From contig NZ_FOIR01000004.1 in assembly GCF_900111145.1 (NCBI RefSeq), positions 1-64,000 of the forward strand: 64,000 bases of DNA, written 5' to 3'. Positions 1 through 7,672 of the stretch are shown one piece after another. The notes under the pieces were generated by a model. It searched no databases. It was not told the origin of the DNA and saw only the letters and a list, made by a program, of their open reading frames with translations. This stretch comes from Roseivirga pacifica. Its GTDB lineage: Bacteria > Bacteroidota > Bacteroidia > Cytophagales > Cyclobacteriaceae. Numbering within the stretch: position 1 is the stretch's first letter; the number at the start of each line of letters is the position of its first letter. The position numbers and the translations under genes are program-made.

Positions 1-1061
1 CTTTTGACCTATCCATCAACCATTTTACTGTCACAGATGTTGATAATGTTTTCCCAGCTGATCATACGCTAGTAATTCAAGAAGGTGAGAACTACACATT
101 TGACAAACTAACCATCACCCCTGCTCAAGACTTCTATGGCACATTAACAGTGCCTGTAATAGCCAACGATGGAGAAGATGATAGCGAACCTTTCAATATT
201 GAAATAGAAGTACTGCCAATTAACGATGCACCTATTCTTGAGAGCTTTGAGGCAACAGTTAACACAGAAGAAGATACTTCTTTTGAGTTATCTATAGACC
301 AGTTTACGGCCACTGATGTTGACAACGACTTCCCTAATGATCACGCGCTAGTAATTCAAGAAGGTGAAGACTATACTTTTGATGGGTTAACCATAACTCC
401 GGCACAAGACTTCTTTGGAACACTGGCCGTAAACGTAATAATTCAAGATACAGATCAGGCTAACTCCGCAGTTTTTGAAGCATCAGTTTCCGTAACCGCA
501 GTAAACGATGCACCAATAATTGAAGGCACAACGCTCAACACTACTATTGACAGCGAAACATCTGTAGAAATAACACTTGCCGATTTAACCGTGACAGATG
601 TGGATAACGACTATCCAACCGACTTCACCTTGACTGTACAAGAAGGCGACAACTACACTCTTAATGGCACCACGGTAACTCCAACCATCGATTTTGTTGG
701 CTCATTAGCGGTTAACGTATCCGTGAATGATGGCGAAACCAATAGTAACACATTTGAAATAGCTTTTACAGTTACCGAGGTTACCTCCATAGACCTTTCT
801 GAAGTATCGAGCAAACTGGGGCTTCATCCGAACCCATCTACTGACGAAATAACAATTTCCCTTGAAAATGAAGTTTATGCGCCTGTAAGCATTACAATGG
901 TAAATAAGGACGGAAAAGTAATATATCAAGTAAATAAGGCTAAGAATGGTCTGAGTTTCGAGCATACCATTCAAACCTCTTTATACGCTTCAGGACTATA
1001 CTTTATCCGAGTCGCTCAGGATCAAAAGTACCGTAGCATTTTAAAAGCTATAATAAGATAA
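1..1061 (+). CDS. Repeat-built surface/secreted protein, C-terminal part, with T9SS sorting domain
   Basis: The frame is open from the window edge (first full codon at base 3), so the N-terminus is missing. About 260 residues consist of three tandem modules of roughly 85-90 residues. Each carries a TDVDN motif, an IQEGE(D/N)YTF-like motif, ITPAQDF(F/Y)GTL and a closing VNDAP, as in the cadherin-like or Ig-like repeats of Bacteroidota surface proteins. The TDVDN motif suggests calcium binding, which is inference. The last 80 or so residues (PNPS near the start, GLYFIRV near the end, basic C-terminus) match a type A sorting domain of the type IX secretion system. The protein is therefore expected to be exported across the outer membrane and anchored or released. 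Ligand and role are unknown. Confidence 0.85.
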   Translation, partial: FDLSINHFTVTDVDNVFPADHTLVIQEGENYTFDKLTITPAQDFYGTLTVPVIANDGEDDSEPFNIEIEVLPINDAPILESFEATVNTEEDTSFELSIDQFTATDVDNDFPNDHALVIQEGEDYTFDGLTITPAQDFFGTLAVNVIIQDTDQANSAVFEASVSVTAVNDAPIIEGTTLNTTIDSETSVEITLADLTVTDVDNDYPTDFTLTVQEGDNYTLNGTTVTPTIDFVGSLAVNVSVNDGETNSNTFEIAFTVTEVTSIDLSEVSSKLGLHPNPSTDEITISLENEVYAPVSITMVNKDGKVIYQVNKAKNGLSFEHTIQTSLYASGLYFIRVAQDQKYRSILKAIIR

Positions 1062-1067
1062 TCAAAA

Positions 1068-1090
1068 GGGCTACACTAGTAGCCTTTTTT
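1068..1090 (+). terminator. Rho-independent terminator of the surface-protein gene
   Basis: GGCTAC and GTAGCC form a 6-bp stem around a 4-base loop (ACTA), followed directly by six T. It lies 8 bases after the stop codon. Confidence 0.8.
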
Positions 1091-1115
1091 ATTCTCCTCA
1101 TCACATAGGAATGAT

Positions 1116-1123
1116 TATGTTTG
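1116..1123 (+). promoter_or_regulatory. -7 promoter box (TATGTTTG) of the Rieske oxygenase gene
   Basis: An exact match to the Bacteroidota -7 consensus TAnnTTTG, ending 7 bases before the ATG at 1131. No clear TTG is seen at the -33 position. The expected transcription start falls at or next to the start codon, so the transcript may be leaderless. Confidence 0.55.
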
Positions 1124-1130
1124 TAGCAAT

Positions 1131-2183
1131 ATGAGTACTCAAAAGTCGAAAAACCTACGGAACATCTGGTACCTGGCTTGTCACAGCAGCGCCCTAAAGC
1201 AAGGCGAAACGATTGAGAAGGAGATTGATGGAGAGAAGATTTGCTTTGGCCGAGACAAAGATGGGAAGGTCTTTGCACTCAAAAATCAGTGCCCTCACCG
1301 TGGCATCCCGCTGACCTACGGAAATTTTGACGGCTGCGAAATTGAGTGCTGCTATCACGGTTGGCGTTTTAAGCCCGATGGAGTTTGCTCCAAAATACCG
1401 GCACTTCCTCCTCAGTCATCACTAGATGTTTCAAAGATCAGGGCTCCATATTATCTGCTCAAAGAAATTCATGGTCTAGTGCTTATTTACTTACCTAAAG
1501 ACATGCGTAAGCCTGAGGACTTTGATGAAAGCTTGATGCCTCAGTTTCCACTTAAGGAAGATCAGAAGTTTGATTTGGTAACAGCCAAGCGCATGGATTG
1601 CGGACTGGACCATTCGGTTATTGGTCTAATTGACCCAGCACACGTTCCTTTTGTACACCAATCTTGGTTTTTCAGAAAGAAGACTAACCTGAAGTTGAAG
1701 ACAAAGAACTTCGCACCATCGCACTTAGGTTTCACTATGGTTAGGCACGAGCCTTCAAAAAACTCTGCGGCCTATAAAATCCTAAAGAAAGAGCAAACCA
1801 CTGAAATCAGTTTTCAAATCCCTGGTATTCGGATTGAACACATTAAAGTTGGCGAAAACGACATTGTGATCATGACTACCCTGACCCCGGTAAATGAACA
1901 CGAAACGGAGCTTACGCAATTCATTTATACAGACATAAAGTGGTTTAAACCACTTAAACCTGTCTTCTACAAGTTTGCTGAAACCTTTATTCAACAAGAT
2001 GTTGATGTATTTAAAAAGTTGAAAGAAGGTTTGAATAACAACCCACCATTAATGCTTATGGGCGACCCCGACATGCAAGCAAAATGGTACAATGCCATTC
2101 GTATACGTTATGAAAAGTGCCAAGAGGAAAAAATTCCTTTCGAAAATCCGATAAAAGCACAAACATTATACTGGCAGACTTAA
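1131..2183 (+). CDS. Rieske non-haem iron oxygenase (ring-hydroxylating oxygenase alpha-like)
   Basis: A 350-residue cytoplasmic protein with an N-terminal Rieske [2Fe-2S] domain: Cys54-x-His56 and Cys73-x2-His76 are the cluster ligands. A catalytic domain follows with the mononuclear iron motif Asp168-x2-His171-x4-His176; an Asp near QQDVDVF is the probable third ligand. Such enzymes use O2 and electrons from a separate reductase to hydroxylate or demethylate a substrate. No reductase or ferredoxin gene is nearby, so substrate and electron donor cannot be told. The layout fits the vanillate demethylase/pheophorbide oxygenase branch more than a two-subunit dioxygenase, since no beta subunit follows. 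The ATG is favoured by the -7 box just upstream. Confidence 0.85.
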   Translation: MSTQKSKNLRNIWYLACHSSALKQGETIEKEIDGEKICFGRDKDGKVFALKNQCPHRGIPLTYGNFDGCEIECCYHGWRFKPDGVCSKIPALPPQSSLDVSKIRAPYYLLKEIHGLVLIYLPKDMRKPEDFDESLMPQFPLKEDQKFDLVTAKRMDCGLDHSVIGLIDPAHVPFVHQSWFFRKKTNLKLKTKNFAPSHLGFTMVRHEPSKNSAAYKILKKEQTTEISFQIPGIRIEHIKVGENDIVIMTTLTPVNEHETELTQFIYTDIKWFKPLKPVFYKFAETFIQQDVDVFKKLKEGLNNNPPLMLMGDPDMQAKWYNAIRIRYEKCQEEKIPFENPIKAQTLYWQT

Positions 2184-2193
2184 CTGTTATTAT

Positions 2194-2201
2194 TAATTTT
2201 A
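2194..2201 (+). promoter_or_regulatory. Possible -7 box (TAATTTTA) upstream of lipoprotein gene
   Basis: Seven of eight bases match TAnnTTTG; the box ends 5 bases before the ATG at 2207. It lies in the 23-base gap after the oxygenase stop. The last base is off consensus, and co-transcription with the oxygenase gene is equally possible. Confidence 0.3.
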
Positions 2202-2206
2202 GAATT

Positions 2207-2776
2207 ATGTGTAAAAAAATATTCTTTTTAATTCTACCTGCAATCGTTTTCTTGGCATGTAGTGGAGACGATGGCCCAGGTATAACCCAAGAGCAGCGAG
2301 AGCTAGAAATGGGCTATGAGGGCAGCGATGTTTATTCCTTTGGACTTACCGCCCCAATTACCACAAACAACGACAACGTTCATAGTTGGACGCTATCCCT
2401 TGATGTAAATGTAGATGGTGAAGACGATGTGGAAATAAGAGCCTACCAAGAGTTTAATGGAGATAAAGGACTCACCCTAGAATCATTAAATGGAACCACC
2501 ACTTTTTCGGTAGATGGAGATGGTGACATTCTACCAAAGGAAGCAGGAGTAAAAGTAAGTATCGACTCTGAAACTTGGGGAGGCGCCAATAGCGTATTAC
2601 CACTTGCTGTTTCTACCGGGGGAACTACCACCGGCCTATGGAATGGCTTAACAAGTCACTACGTTGCCGTAAAGATCGACATTAACAACAACCGTTTCTT
2701 AGCTTGGATTGAGTTTACCGTAACAGACTACGACAACCACAGCTTCCATAACTTTGTGCTAAAATCGGTACCTTAA
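2207..2776 (+). CDS. Lipoprotein of unknown function
   Basis: The ATG at 2207 is chosen over an upstream in-frame start at 2117, because it opens a proper lipoprotein signal: MCKK, a hydrophobic core, then FLAC with Cys at about residue 16. It also avoids overlap with the oxygenase gene. The mature part (about 170 residues) is acidic and beta-rich, with a DVNVDGEDD stretch near residue 65. After the lipid cysteine come Ser-Gly-Asp-Asp, as in many surface-exposed Bacteroidota lipoproteins. No catalytic motif was recognised. The gene converges with the YjbR-family gene and their stop codons overlap by two bases. Confidence 0.75.
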   Translation: MCKKIFFLILPAIVFLACSGDDGPGITQEQRELEMGYEGSDVYSFGLTAPITTNNDNVHSWTLSLDVNVDGEDDVEIRAYQEFNGDKGLTLESLNGTTTFSVDGDGDILPKEAGVKVSIDSETWGGANSVLPLAVSTGGTTTGLWNGLTSHYVAVKIDINNNRFLAWIEFTVTDYDNHSFHNFVLKSVP

Positions 2777-3126
2777 ATCAGGCCATTTTCGACCTTTACT
2801 TTTTTAGGAAGACTTTTAACTACGAGCTCATAGGAATGATCTGTGAGCTCTTTTAATAGCTTTTCGGATACGCGATTATCTGTAAAGACAGAGTTCCAAT
2901 GCGTTTTATTCATGTGCCAACCAGGCTTAATGCCTTCGTTTTGTTCACGAAGTTCAGCAGCGCGCTCAGGGTCACATTTTAGGTTTACATATTCGAATGA
3001 ATCGATGCCGGTAAGCGCGAACATTTTCCCGTAACATTTGAACACTAAAGTATCGGGTCCGAAAGGAGTTTCTTCAGAAGTTCCTGGTTTAGAAAGGCAG
3101 TATTCCCGATACTCGTCTATATACAT
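2773..3126 (-). CDS. MmcQ/YjbR family protein
   Basis: A 117-residue protein of the MmcQ/YjbR family (CyaY-like fold, often labelled DNA-binding, role unproven). Family features visible: the opening about a cysteine and LSKPGTSEETPFG, then DTLVFKCYGKMFAL, the stretch around VNLKCDPERAAELRE, and PGWHMNKTHWNSV. The ATG at 3126 is chosen over a TTG at 3153, because the longer form would overlap the upstream gene. It follows the small membrane-protein gene by 4 bases and is probably the last gene of the ispG operon. Confidence 0.85.
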   Translation of the reverse strand: MYIDEYREYCLSKPGTSEETPFGPDTLVFKCYGKMFALTGIDSFEYVNLKCDPERAAELREQNEGIKPGWHMNKTHWNSVFTDNRVSEKLLKELTDHSYELVVKSLPKKVKVENGLI

Positions 3127-3130
3127 ATTA

Positions 3131-3352
3131 TTAGCGCGTAAAGTAGCGAGCAATCATTACGGTAAGGGCAATTAAGAACATAATGATGGATATTTTATTT
3201 ATGCCATGCATTACTCTTAGGTTGAAGTTTGGTCTGTTGTTAGGGTCTTTCTTTCTAAAGAAATAACCCAAAACAGGACTAAAATCGAAGGCCTCTTTTG
3301 CCGATAGCTTTACCTTCTCCCCTCTTTCATTTTTTTCTTTATCATCAACCAT
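3131..3352 (-). CDS. Small single-pass membrane protein of Bacteroidota
   Basis: A 73-residue protein. Its first third is charged and cytoplasmic-looking (many Lys/Glu). Next comes a conserved-looking stretch SPVLGYFFRKKDPNNRPNF, then INKISIIMFLIALTVMIARYF as one C-terminal transmembrane helix. It resembles a small uncharacterised family common in Bacteroidota (possibly the DUF6728 type; not certain). It sits 10 bases after ispG and 4 bases before the YjbR-family gene, which points to co-transcription. Function unknown. Confidence 0.7.
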   Translation of the reverse strand: MVDDKEKNERGEKVKLSAKEAFDFSPVLGYFFRKKDPNNRPNFNLRVMHGINKISIIMFLIALTVMIARYFTR

Positions 3353-3362
3353 AGCTCAAAAT

Positions 3363-5351
3363 TTAATTTTCAAAACGTTCAACCAACTCAGGCTCTAACC
3401 ATTTGCCGTCTGTGCGTATAATTTCAATCAGTTCGTCAACAGCTTGTGCGGAAGGCACTCCTCGTTTCACAACTTCTTGTCCACGATACAAAGTGATTTT
3501 ACCTCTACCCGAACCAACATAGCCATAGTCGGCATCGGCCATTTCGCCTGGTCCGTTTACAATGCAGCCCATAATCCCGATCTTTACTCCTTTGAGGTGA
3601 TCGGTACGTTTACGAATCATTGCGGTGGTTTCTTGCAGATCGAAAAGGGTTCTGCCACAGCTTGGGCACGAGATATATTCCGTTTTGGTCATTCTGGTTC
3701 TACCTGCTTGTAGAATACCAAATGCCGTTTCGTTCTTTAATTTCGCCTCCTTCAGGTAGGCTTCTTTGTTCGCGTTATTCGCCACCTGAAGCATTACTCC
3801 ATCACCAAAACCATCCACTATTAAGCCGCCAATATCCGTTGAAGCGTCTATCAGCAATTGCTCTTCGTCTGTAACATCATAAGGGCGAACAATCACCACT
3901 GGGCAGCGAAGTTTTCTTTCCACTAATTCGTAAAAGAACCTTCTCATGGCCGGCATGGCATGGGCATTGTCTGTTTCTAGCAATACCACAATGTTATCGG
4001 CTTCCAGAACAGCCAGCACAGCCTCATTGATATCAGCCGCATTCAACCTTAAAAAGTTGAGTTCATCAGAGCAGTTTTCTGCTTCGGCCAACTCGGCAAA
4101 AGTATAAACAGGGAAACGACTGCTTTTATCATCCAGCGTATTCCATGCATTATAATTCACCAACTCTTTCAGGCCATTTGGCAACATAAAAGGAATCACC
4201 TTATCGCCCGAATAGACATAGTCAGCACCCTGATCGTTCATGCGCCATTTATCGGGTTCTGGCAAATAGAAATGTCCGATTGCCTTCAGGTCTTTAACCT
4301 CCACTGCGTTTAATTGACTCAAGTCAGCGATTACGCGTGGCACATTTAAATCACCAAAATTCAGTACCTCTAAAGAGTCTCTTTTATGGTATTGAAATGG
4401 ATCGATAGGAATTTCTTCTATTGGTTCGATAGCAGCATGCCCCGCCCTATCCGCATACCTTTCAATAAGCTTGCGTGCTACGGGAGCTTCATACTCTGGT
4501 GCCTCGGTTAGGGACACACGAACGGTATCGCCCAAACCATCTTCTAAAAGCGTACCGATACCCACTGCCGATTTAATTCGGCCATCTTCAGCCTCGCCTG
4601 CCTCGGTTACCCCAAGGTGCAAAGGATAAGGCTTCAGCCCTTCTTCATCGAGCTTTTGTGCCAGCAAACGGTAAGCTTCTACCATTACCTGCGCATTGCT
4701 CGACTTCATGGAAAGCACAATTTGGTCGTAGTTCAGGTCTTCGCAAATACGCAAAAACTCTAGGGCCGATTCTACCATTCCCAAAGCCGTATCGCCATAG
4801 CGGCTCATAATACGGTCAGACAGCGATCCGTGATTGGTGCCAATACGCATAGCCGTACCATGCTTTTTGCATAATTCAACTAGCGGAGTAAAACGCTCTC
4901 TAATTCTTTCTAGCTCTTCTTGATATGTCTCATCAGTATATTCAATCGACTCGAAGCGCTTTTTATCGGCAAAATTACCTGGATTAATCCTTACCTTCTC
5001 TACAATTTGAGCCGCTAGCTCTGCCGCATTTGGGGTAAAGTGAATGTCGGCCACCAAAGGCACGTTACAGCCACGCTTTCTAAGTTCGGCTTTGATGTTA
5101 CGAAGGTTTTCTGCCTCTTTAAGACTTGGTGCAGTAATGCGAACCAACTCACAGCCAGACTCCACCATACGGAGGGTTTCCTCCACAGTGCCCATGGTAT
5201 CCATGGTATCAACGGTGGTCATAGACTGAACCACAATTGGATTGTCTCCGCCAATTACCACATCGCCCACACGCACAGGAATGGTCTTTCTGCGGCTATA
5301 TTCAACCGGACTGTTACAATATTTTTTTGCTGAAGCTAAGGTAATTTCCAT
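3363..5351 (-). CDS. ispG: 4-hydroxy-3-methylbut-2-en-1-yl diphosphate synthase, long form
   Basis: IspG (GcpE) carries out the penultimate step of the MEP isoprenoid pathway, reducing MEcPP to HMBPP with a [4Fe-4S] cluster. The N-terminal TIM-barrel domain begins near VGDVVIGGDNPIVVQSMTT. The C-terminal cluster domain holds Cys562, Cys565 (CPSCGR), Cys596 (IMGC) and the fourth ligand Glu603 (NGPGE). At 662 residues it is far longer than the roughly 370-residue E. coli enzyme. The extra 250 or so residues, about 300-540, form the central domain known from Chlamydiae, plants and Bacteroidota. It is first in an operon with the small membrane protein and the YjbR-family gene. A consensus -7 box lies 17 bases upstream of the ATG. 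Confidence 0.97.
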   Translation of the reverse strand: MEITLASAKKYCNSPVEYSRRKTIPVRVGDVVIGGDNPIVVQSMTTVDTMDTMGTVEETLRMVESGCELVRITAPSLKEAENLRNIKAELRKRGCNVPLVADIHFTPNAAELAAQIVEKVRINPGNFADKKRFESIEYTDETYQEELERIRERFTPLVELCKKHGTAMRIGTNHGSLSDRIMSRYGDTALGMVESALEFLRICEDLNYDQIVLSMKSSNAQVMVEAYRLLAQKLDEEGLKPYPLHLGVTEAGEAEDGRIKSAVGIGTLLEDGLGDTVRVSLTEAPEYEAPVARKLIERYADRAGHAAIEPIEEIPIDPFQYHKRDSLEVLNFGDLNVPRVIADLSQLNAVEVKDLKAIGHFYLPEPDKWRMNDQGADYVYSGDKVIPFMLPNGLKELVNYNAWNTLDDKSSRFPVYTFAELAEAENCSDELNFLRLNAADINEAVLAVLEADNIVVLLETDNAHAMPAMRRFFYELVERKLRCPVVIVRPYDVTDEEQLLIDASTDIGGLIVDGFGDGVMLQVANNANKEAYLKEAKLKNETAFGILQAGRTRMTKTEYISCPSCGRTLFDLQETTAMIRKRTDHLKGVKIGIMGCIVNGPGEMADADYGYVGSGRGKITLYRGQEVVKRGVPSAQAVDELIEIIRTDGKWLEPELVERFEN

Positions 5352-5368
5352 GTACTTTTTGCTTGCCT

Positions 5369-5376
5369 CAAAGGTA
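5369..5376 (-). promoter_or_regulatory. -7 promoter box (TACCTTTG) of ispG
   Basis: An exact TAnnTTTG match on the minus strand, ending 17 bases before the ispG ATG. It is the same 8-mer as at the actA, tRNA-Cys, rpsA and SRP RNA promoters in this window. No TTTG was found at the -33 position. Confidence 0.6.
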
Positions 5377-5422
5377 ACTTGAAATGAGTGAAATTGTTAG
5401 TAATGACGAAAGGAACTTATGT

Positions 5423-5896
5423 TTAAGGGTTCACCGCCACATCGCAGTTTGGTAGTGCTGCTTTCAATGCCTCTATTTCCGCATCGGTAGCATTGCCTCG
5501 GCTGAGGATTAATCTATTAAGGTTGGCAGCAGCAGACAAGCCTTTAGCTCCGTTTACTGTAACGCTTGTTCCGCCTAAGTGCAGTAATTCAAGCCCTTTG
5601 ATTTGCGACAAAACAGGAATAGCAGCATCAGTTACGCCTTCCAAGCTCTTTAACTGAAGTTCCTTAATTCTCTCCATTTTTGTCAGTGCTTCAAGCCCAG
5701 TGTCTGTCACATACGTTTCGTTCATCTCCAGCCTATCTACCTTTTTTACTCTCCGTGAAATGTATTCCAGATGCTCATCGTAAAGCTCCATTTCTTTGTA
5801 GAAAAGCCTATCTGTTACTTCAGGGATTGCTTTTTCATTTTTAAAACCATGAAATAGCTCCCAAAAGCGTTTTTCCTTTCTATCCATTTTTGGCAT
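5423..5896 (-). CDS. Leucine-rich-repeat-like small protein
   Basis: A 157-residue soluble protein without a signal peptide. From about residue 55 it shows three to four irregular repeats of the LRR type (DRLEMNETYVTDTGLEAL, KELQLKSLEGVTDAAIPVL, ELLHLGGTSVTVNGAKGL, NRLILSRGNATDAEIEAL), each with L-x-L and a following T/D-rich turn. The first 50 residues are charged and helical. Such repeats normally serve as a protein-binding surface; the partner is not evident. Translation may start at 5896 or at the in-frame ATG at 5887. It stands alone, 72 bases from ispG, on the same strand. Confidence 0.65.
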   Translation of the reverse strand: MPKMDRKEKRFWELFHGFKNEKAIPEVTDRLFYKEMELYDEHLEYISRRVKKVDRLEMNETYVTDTGLEALTKMERIKELQLKSLEGVTDAAIPVLSQIKGLELLHLGGTSVTVNGAKGLSAAANLNRLILSRGNATDAEIEALKAALPNCDVAVNP

Positions 5897-5951
5897 TCGA
5901 TTACTTTTTTGATTTGAAGATTCTTAATGCGCTTCCTACATAAATAAGACA

Positions 5952-6046
5952 TTTACCCCAGCCCTAAAGGGTTATGTTTACCCCAGCCCTGAAGGGTGGT
6001 TTTTTCTCATTTTAAATAAGGTAATTACCCCGGTCCAAAAAGGGGG
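5952..6046. repeat. Intergenic repeats of a TTTACCCCAGCCCT-type element
   Basis: Two near-identical 21-base copies (5952-5972 and 5977-5997) share TTTACCCCAGCCCT, then AAAGGGT or GAAGGGT. A decayed third copy lies at 6025-6046 (TTACCCCGGTCC, then AAAAAGGGGG). Each can fold into a short CCC/GGG hairpin. A related string TTTACCCCAGTCCCC occurs near 8949, again between genes. This looks like a dispersed intergenic element; function unknown. Confidence 0.5.
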
Positions 6047-6068
6047 AGTTTAGCCTTCGAGACAACCC

Positions 6069-6773
6069 TTAAATATCTCCCTCTTGTGGCCTAAGCACAA
6101 TTTCTTCCACCACAGTTTGAGGCGAAAGGGCATGCGCTCCGTAAATTGCATCGGCAATATCGGTTGCTTTCATAAAACGCTCTTTCGGCAGGTCCACTCC
6201 TTCCCAACTGGCCGTAAATGTAGCACCAGGAAGCACAGAAGTTACGCGTACACCGTACGGCTTCATTTCCTCACGAATGGCCTTGGTGAAGCCCAACAAA
6301 GCAAATTTTGAGATGGAGTAAGAGCCTCCATTTGCATAAGCAGTAATACCAGCGATTGAACCTGTGGTAAAAATATGGCCAGATTTACGTGTTTTCATAT
6401 TGCCTATTAATGCTCTGGTGAGGTAATAAGCACTATATAAGTTCGTCTCAATCATTTGTTCCAAGCTACCGTCTGCCTCCTCGTGTACAGCTCCTGGAAT
6501 AAAAACCCCAGTATTATTAAGCAGCATATCGACTGGGCGATTAAGGTCTTGCACAAACTTGGCAAAAGCTAGCACCTCTTCCTTCTTAGACATATCGGTT
6601 GGACGAATAAACACCTCTCCTTCGCTTTTCGCGGATAGATCTTCCTTCAAGGCTTTAAGGTCTTTTTCGTTTCTGGCACATGTTACCACATCAAAGCCCG
6701 ATTCGTAAAACTTCTCTACAGTAGCGCGCCCTATTCCTTTTGTTCCGCTGGTAATAACTGCTAATTTCCTCAT
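6069..6773 (-). CDS. Short-chain dehydrogenase/reductase (SDR)
   Basis: A 234-residue classical SDR, slightly shorter than the usual 250. The NAD(P)-binding motif TSGTKGIG is at residues 8-15 and NNTG at 86-89 (normally NNAG). The catalytic residues are Ser139, Tyr152 and Lys156 (YSISK). CARN after the second strand, with a basic residue, suggests NADP preference (inference). The substrate cannot be deduced. The closest textbook types are the 3-oxoacyl-ACP reductase-like and sepiapterin-reductase-like oxidoreductases. The gene is isolated, head-to-head with mlaE across 164 bases. Confidence 0.9.
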   Translation of the reverse strand: MRKLAVITSGTKGIGRATVEKFYESGFDVVTCARNEKDLKALKEDLSAKSEGEVFIRPTDMSKKEEVLAFAKFVQDLNRPVDMLLNNTGVFIPGAVHEEADGSLEQMIETNLYSAYYLTRALIGNMKTRKSGHIFTTGSIAGITAYANGGSYSISKFALLGFTKAIREEMKPYGVRVTSVLPGATFTASWEGVDLPKERFMKATDIADAIYGAHALSPQTVVEEIVLRPQEGDI

Positions 6774-6937
6774 GGTAATTATTTGGGCTGTTAAGTTAAT
6801 TGGCTTTTCGCTAAACCTTCAATGGCGCTCTTAGTTTTTAGTTTATACATCTTTTTAATGCCCAAGGCGGAACCATTCATACAAGTTTTGTTATTTTACC
6901 GTTGCTGCTATAGCGCAAAACCGCATCACGATTTTTC

Positions 6938-7672
6938 ATGAGCAAAATTGGTCAGTACATTTTATTCCTCGGGGCGCTCTTTAAAAACCCCGAATCGTTC
7001 AGAACATATTTCAGGCTTACGGTAGATGAGTGCGTTTACATTGGGCTGAACAGTATTACCATTGTGGCAATCGTATCGGTTTTTATGGGGGCTGTTTCTA
7101 CCGTACAAACGGCTTATAACCTTATTTCTCCTCTTATTCCCGATTCAGTAATAGGCTTGGTAGTAAGAGACCTGACAATTTTGGAGTTGGCACCAACAAT
7201 TACGGCCATAGTTTTTGCCGGAAAGGTTGGTTCGAGCATAGCCGGTAATTTAGGCACCATGCGCATTACCGAGCAGATTGATGCACTTGAGGTAATGGGC
7301 ATCAACTCGGCTTCATATTTAGTGCTACCGAAAGTGATTGCCACCATTTTCATGTATCCGTTTTTGGTAATATTAGCAGGTGTGCTTGCTATTGGCGGTG
7401 GTTATTTGGCCGCTGAATTTGCGGGAGCATTGGCTCCGGCCGACTACCTATCGGGCTTACAATCGAGCTTTAACGAGTTTGGTGTATTCTTCGCACTCAT
7501 TAAGTCAGTAGTCTTTGGCTTTCTCATCTCGTCCATTTCGGCATACATGGGCTACTACACTAAAGGTGGTGCATTAGAAGTTGGTCAATCGAGTACCAAA
7601 GCGGTAACCGTAAGCTGTATTGCTATTCTTTTAAGTGATTTTATTCTTGCTCAATTAATGCTAGGGTCATGA
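6938..7672 (+). CDS. mlaE: MlaE-type ABC transporter permease
   Basis: A 244-residue inner-membrane permease of the MlaE/YrbE family, with five or so hydrophobic segments. It has the family signature around FAGKVGSSIAGNLGTMRITEQ and IDALEVMGI near residue 90-120. MlaE works with MlaF and a periplasmic MCE protein (MlaD) to move phospholipids between inner and outer membrane. The next gene, mlaF, overlaps it by 4 bases (ATGA), so translation is coupled. No mlaD or mlaB gene follows here; MCE genes of Bacteroidota often lie elsewhere. Whether the direction is import or export cannot be told from sequence. Confidence 0.93.
   Translation: MSKIGQYILFLGALFKNPESFRTYFRLTVDECVYIGLNSITIVAIVSVFMGAVSTVQTAYNLISPLIPDSVIGLVVRDLTILELAPTITAIVFAGKVGSSIAGNLGTMRITEQIDALEVMGINSASYLVLPKVIATIFMYPFLVILAGVLAIGGGYLAAEFAGALAPADYLSGLQSSFNEFGVFFALIKSVVFGFLISSISAYMGYYTKGGALEVGQSSTKAVTVSCIAILLSDFILAQLMLGS

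Noticed and set aside
3363-5351. ispG as a gene fusion
   Set aside because: The extra central domain is the normal long IspG form of Bacteroidota, Chlamydiae and plants, not a fusion event.
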